DNA of 64,000 bases from Phytophthora hibernalis (lineage: Eukaryota; Oomycota; Peronosporomycetes; Peronosporales; Peronosporaceae): positions 186,001 to 250,000 of the forward strand of contig JAAKBF010000089.1 of the NCBI GenBank assembly GCA_012656075.1, written 5' to 3'. Both the position numbers and the translations under genes were made by a program. The notes beneath the pieces are model-generated. The model was not told where the DNA came from, searched no databases, and worked only from the letters and a program-made list of their open reading frames with translations. Positions 61,740 through 64,000 of this stretch are shown piece by piece (position 1 is the stretch's first letter; every line of letters begins with the position of its first letter).

Positions 61740-63382
61740 CGTGTACGTCAAGTACCACGACCACCTCGAGTGCCACATGCGTACACCTCAGCACCCAATT
61801 GCTGTCGGTGCTAGCCGAACGAGTCCGTGCACTAGTATTACTATACAGTTGTTGGTCACACCAACAACACCTTCCGTGAGGAAATGTATTTTCGAGCCTC
61901 TCCCCTCTTACGACCAAAGCCGTGTCCGGTCGACCTTGTCGACCGCGGCTGCCATGCATCCGGACCGCTAGCAGTTTAAGTCTGCGCGACTTGACGTGGA
62001 ACAATGTTACCAACGTCAGGTAAGGTCTTAATGGCCTCACCTCTTCCGAGTTGCTACGACTCGTGCGGAAATATGTTACCCGCAATGGTGTGTAGAACTG
62101 TGTTACCCACACAAAAAGCGCAACATGCGTCTTCATCTTCAGTTTAGGTATGGGTGACCGTGTCGAGCGTGGCTATCATGCTGACAGCCCGCGAGCAGTT
62201 TGAGTCTGCGCGACCTGACGTGGAACGATGTTACTCACGCCAGGTGAGATCATCCCGACCTCGCCTCTCCGAGTTGTAATGGCTCTATGCGGAACTATGT
62301 TACCCGCCTTGATGTGTGAAGCAACGTTACCCGCACAGGAAGCGCAACCTGCGACTTCCTCTTCAATTAAGATCTGGGCGACCGTGTGTCTGGTGGCACA
62401 GTACGTTGTGCTGGGCACGAGGTCAATCATTGGCCCCATGCCGATCCAGTGGGAGGTGGGATAGTGTGTTCGTCGACACCACGTCCGCGTACAGCCTACG
62501 CTTTTGAGCAGTCCATGCCTGGCGATCATTGGTCCGAGTCGTTCATATCGACTCCGGTCGGATACAAGGCCAGACCGGACATGTGCCGGTGACTATGTCA
62601 TCGACGGTCATCCTGACGTGGAACTTGGTTACCCACGTCCAGAGACGTAATGATGGAGGCTTCAAGAATCCTGTTTGACTCCGTGTGGTACTTGGTTACC
62701 CACCCTAGAGGTTGCGTAACGCACCTCTGGCTTGGCCACGGTCTTGGCTTTCTTCATCTAAGTGGACTTAATCCGCCATTGCGATTGAACTTATCGATAG
62801 TACGTCAGCCGAAGCCCGAACGGCGCGACGACTGATAGCGATATGGACTACTGGTGTTGTAGTCACACATGCTGGGCATGGAGCCCTGTCGATCCGCATA
62901 GCATCGACATGCAGGAGGTCCGACATCTCCGGCAGGGTCTCCAACTGGACAGACCCTGACGTGACCTTGCGGCCAGTCACGCCATCGAATATGTGATAAC
63001 ATTCTTCTGACGGCGGCGCCGAAAAGGCCGTCGTTGACTCCGAGCTTCTTCCTGAAGCTTCAGTCCTGACATCCTGTCAGGACTCTTGGCGTGGTCATGG
63101 GTTGTTACTTGTCTTGGTACAACGACTGGGCCTGTACCGGCCCGTGTGGAACTATGTTATCCTCACTAGAGGTGCCGCTAGCAACCTCGCGCTGGCCACG
63201 GTCTCGACCTCTCCGATCTTAAGTGACCATACGCCTTCTTGTAGACGGGTGTCGAACTTTACGGACTCCGTCGATGCCCGTACGGCGCAACCACTTGGTG
63301 TGCTTGAAGATGATCTCATTGCATCTTCCTCGCGGGTCTGAGACATCCAAGGCACGCAATCGCTTGCCATGGTAAACGGGGC
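61740..63382. repeat. Hairpin-rich repeat region with a ~220-bp tandem unit
   Basis: Two copies of a ~220-bp unit (about 61,945-62,145 and 62,166-62,371) share GTCTGCGCGAC, GTTACCCGC and GAAGCGCAACCTGCG-like words. Within and beyond them at least nine small hairpins share a loop core AACNATGTTAC but have different stems: for example TGACGT/ACGTCA, GCGG/CCGC, GTGTG/CACAC, GACGTGG/CCACGTC. A further perfect 10-bp hairpin lies at 63062-63084 (AGTCCTGACA-TCC-TGTCAGGACT). No credible frame was found. The stretch lies between an LTR and Ty3 protease sequence, so it might be an element leader. Confidence 0.7.
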
Positions 63383-63590
63383 AGGGATGATGCGCGAACG
63401 AGGATTCTGCTCGACACTGGAGCGAATGTGAGCGTGATATCGGCTTCCTATGCGAAGAAACTACGCGTGCGCGAATTTTCAGACCACGGTCGTAGTCTGG
63501 AGGTTAGAGGAATCAATCCAGGAGTGATGGAGACGCGCTGCCGAGCACTCGTTAAGATCATCCTTGGGTGGGAGCTACAAAATCAATTGA
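63383..63590 (+). pseudogene. Ty3 protease fragment
   Basis: The frame reads ARTRILLDTGANVSVISASY with an intact D-T-G, then RGINPGVMETRC and LVKIILGWEL, matching the protease of families A and B but from a third family. It ends abruptly near 63,590 where an inverted Gag scrap begins. No start or stop belongs to it. Confidence 0.8.
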
Positions 63591-63599
63591 CGCCCCAGG

Positions 63600-64000
63600 T
63601 ATGGAAACCTCCAAGGGATATTCACATCCCCGTACACTCGCGTGTACTATCAGCAACCAGGCGTTGATCTTCGTAAATTCGACAAAATCCCTCACCCGCA
63701 AATCATTCGCGGTGCACGCCGCCCGCACACCCGTCACGAAGACTCGGGTCTTCCCTACCACTACTGGTGGCCGGGTATCCTTGGCCAGACGTCCGCGGCT
63801 TGCGCCAGCGACCACTAGGCCCTAGAGCTTTCCGGAATGGTTTCTTTACCACTCCAGTCGAGGGACACACTCGTTGGTAGTGTACCAGTCCGCCAAATTT
63901 ATAGCAGCGGACCGAACTCATCTCAGCAGAGCTCAAGTCTATGGGATCTGGCTCGTTCTCCACGAAGACAACTGGTGCAACAACCGAAGTGGCAGCCTGC
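63600..64000 (-). pseudogene. Ty3 Gag fragment with worn zinc knuckle, runs off the window
   Basis: On the minus strand, from the window edge, the frame has ENEPDPIDLSSAEM and then VRCYKFGGLVHYQRVC. The spacing is that of a retroviral CCHC knuckle, with the second Cys changed to Phe. After it come Lys/Arg/Gly-rich residues and a TAG near 63,704, and the phase continues to about 63,600. It meets the protease scrap head to head, so the two are not one element. Confidence 0.7.

Noticed and set aside
1..64000. tRNA or rRNA genes
   Set aside because: I scanned by eye for cloverleaf arms with A and B box words and for conserved rRNA cores and found none convincing; a tRNAscan-SE or Infernal run would be decisive.

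Overview
The window looks like a repeat-rich, gene-sparse stretch of an oomycete nuclear genome, most likely a Phytophthora species or close relative. The reasons are a secreted protein with an RXLR motif followed by an acidic dEER-like block, compact introns with CTAAY branch sites, and transposon families typical of oomycetes: Ty3 chromoviruses with two RNase H domains, Ty1/copia elements, a Helitron, a LINE with an RNase H domain, a Crypton-like tyrosine recombinase and C48 (Ulp1-type) protease remnants. Only four ordinary host genes stand out: a DUF962/Mpo1-like membrane protein (15.9 kb), a candidate RXLR effector (17.2 kb), a GPN-loop GTPase of the GPN1 type (45.3 kb) and an SLC35F-type transporter (46.7 kb, convergent with GPN1). 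Everything else is mobile DNA, mostly broken and nested.

Layout. 0.9-2.5 kb: inverted scraps of a Helitron helicase and a Ty3 RNase H. 2.5-11.5 kb: Ty3 chromovirus family A (gag, protease, RT, two RNase H domains, integrase, chromodomain), followed by a 518-codon open frame on the opposite strand. 11.5-15.35 kb: 5'-truncated copia element with its 3' LTR. 15.9-17.7 kb: DUF962 gene, an inverted partial copy of it, and the RXLR gene. 18.1-18.8 kb: a snapback hairpin, a 372-bp TIR element and a short tandem repeat. 19.9-20.35 kb: an unrecognised gene scrap. 20.5-26.6 kb: decayed Helitron (zinc fingers, Rep, Pif1 helicase). 28.2-29.1 kb: solo LTR of Ty3 family B with target-site duplication. 29.6-33.2 kb: antisense-gene region and flank of family A. 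33.2-36.8 kb: inverted copia element. 37.6-41.5 kb: unknown gene and C48 protease remnant split by a 1.7-kb TIR element with a piggyBac-like zinc ribbon. 41.7-43.6 kb: Crypton-like remnant inside 111-bp inverted repeats. 45.3-47.7 kb: GPN1 and SLC35F genes. 48.1-54.1 kb: inverted LINE. 54.1-61.7 kb: 5'-truncated Ty3 family B with its antisense gene and 3' LTR. 61.7-63.2 kb: an array of small hairpins with varying but still paired stems. 63.4-64.0 kb: head-to-head Ty3 protease and gag scraps.

The best candidate for an undescribed system is the antisense accessory gene carried between the chromodomain and the 3' LTR of two diverged Ty3 chromovirus families. Its C-terminal domain is recognisably conserved between families, it has coiled-coil and Ser/Pro-rich parts with SUMO-interaction-like motifs, and both families show a plausible intron in the antisense direction near its start. 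Each family also carries its own short recurring DNA word over coding, antisense and non-coding parts alike. Several reading-frame breaks fall on homopolymer runs, including one in GPN1, so some apparent pseudogenes may be assembly errors.
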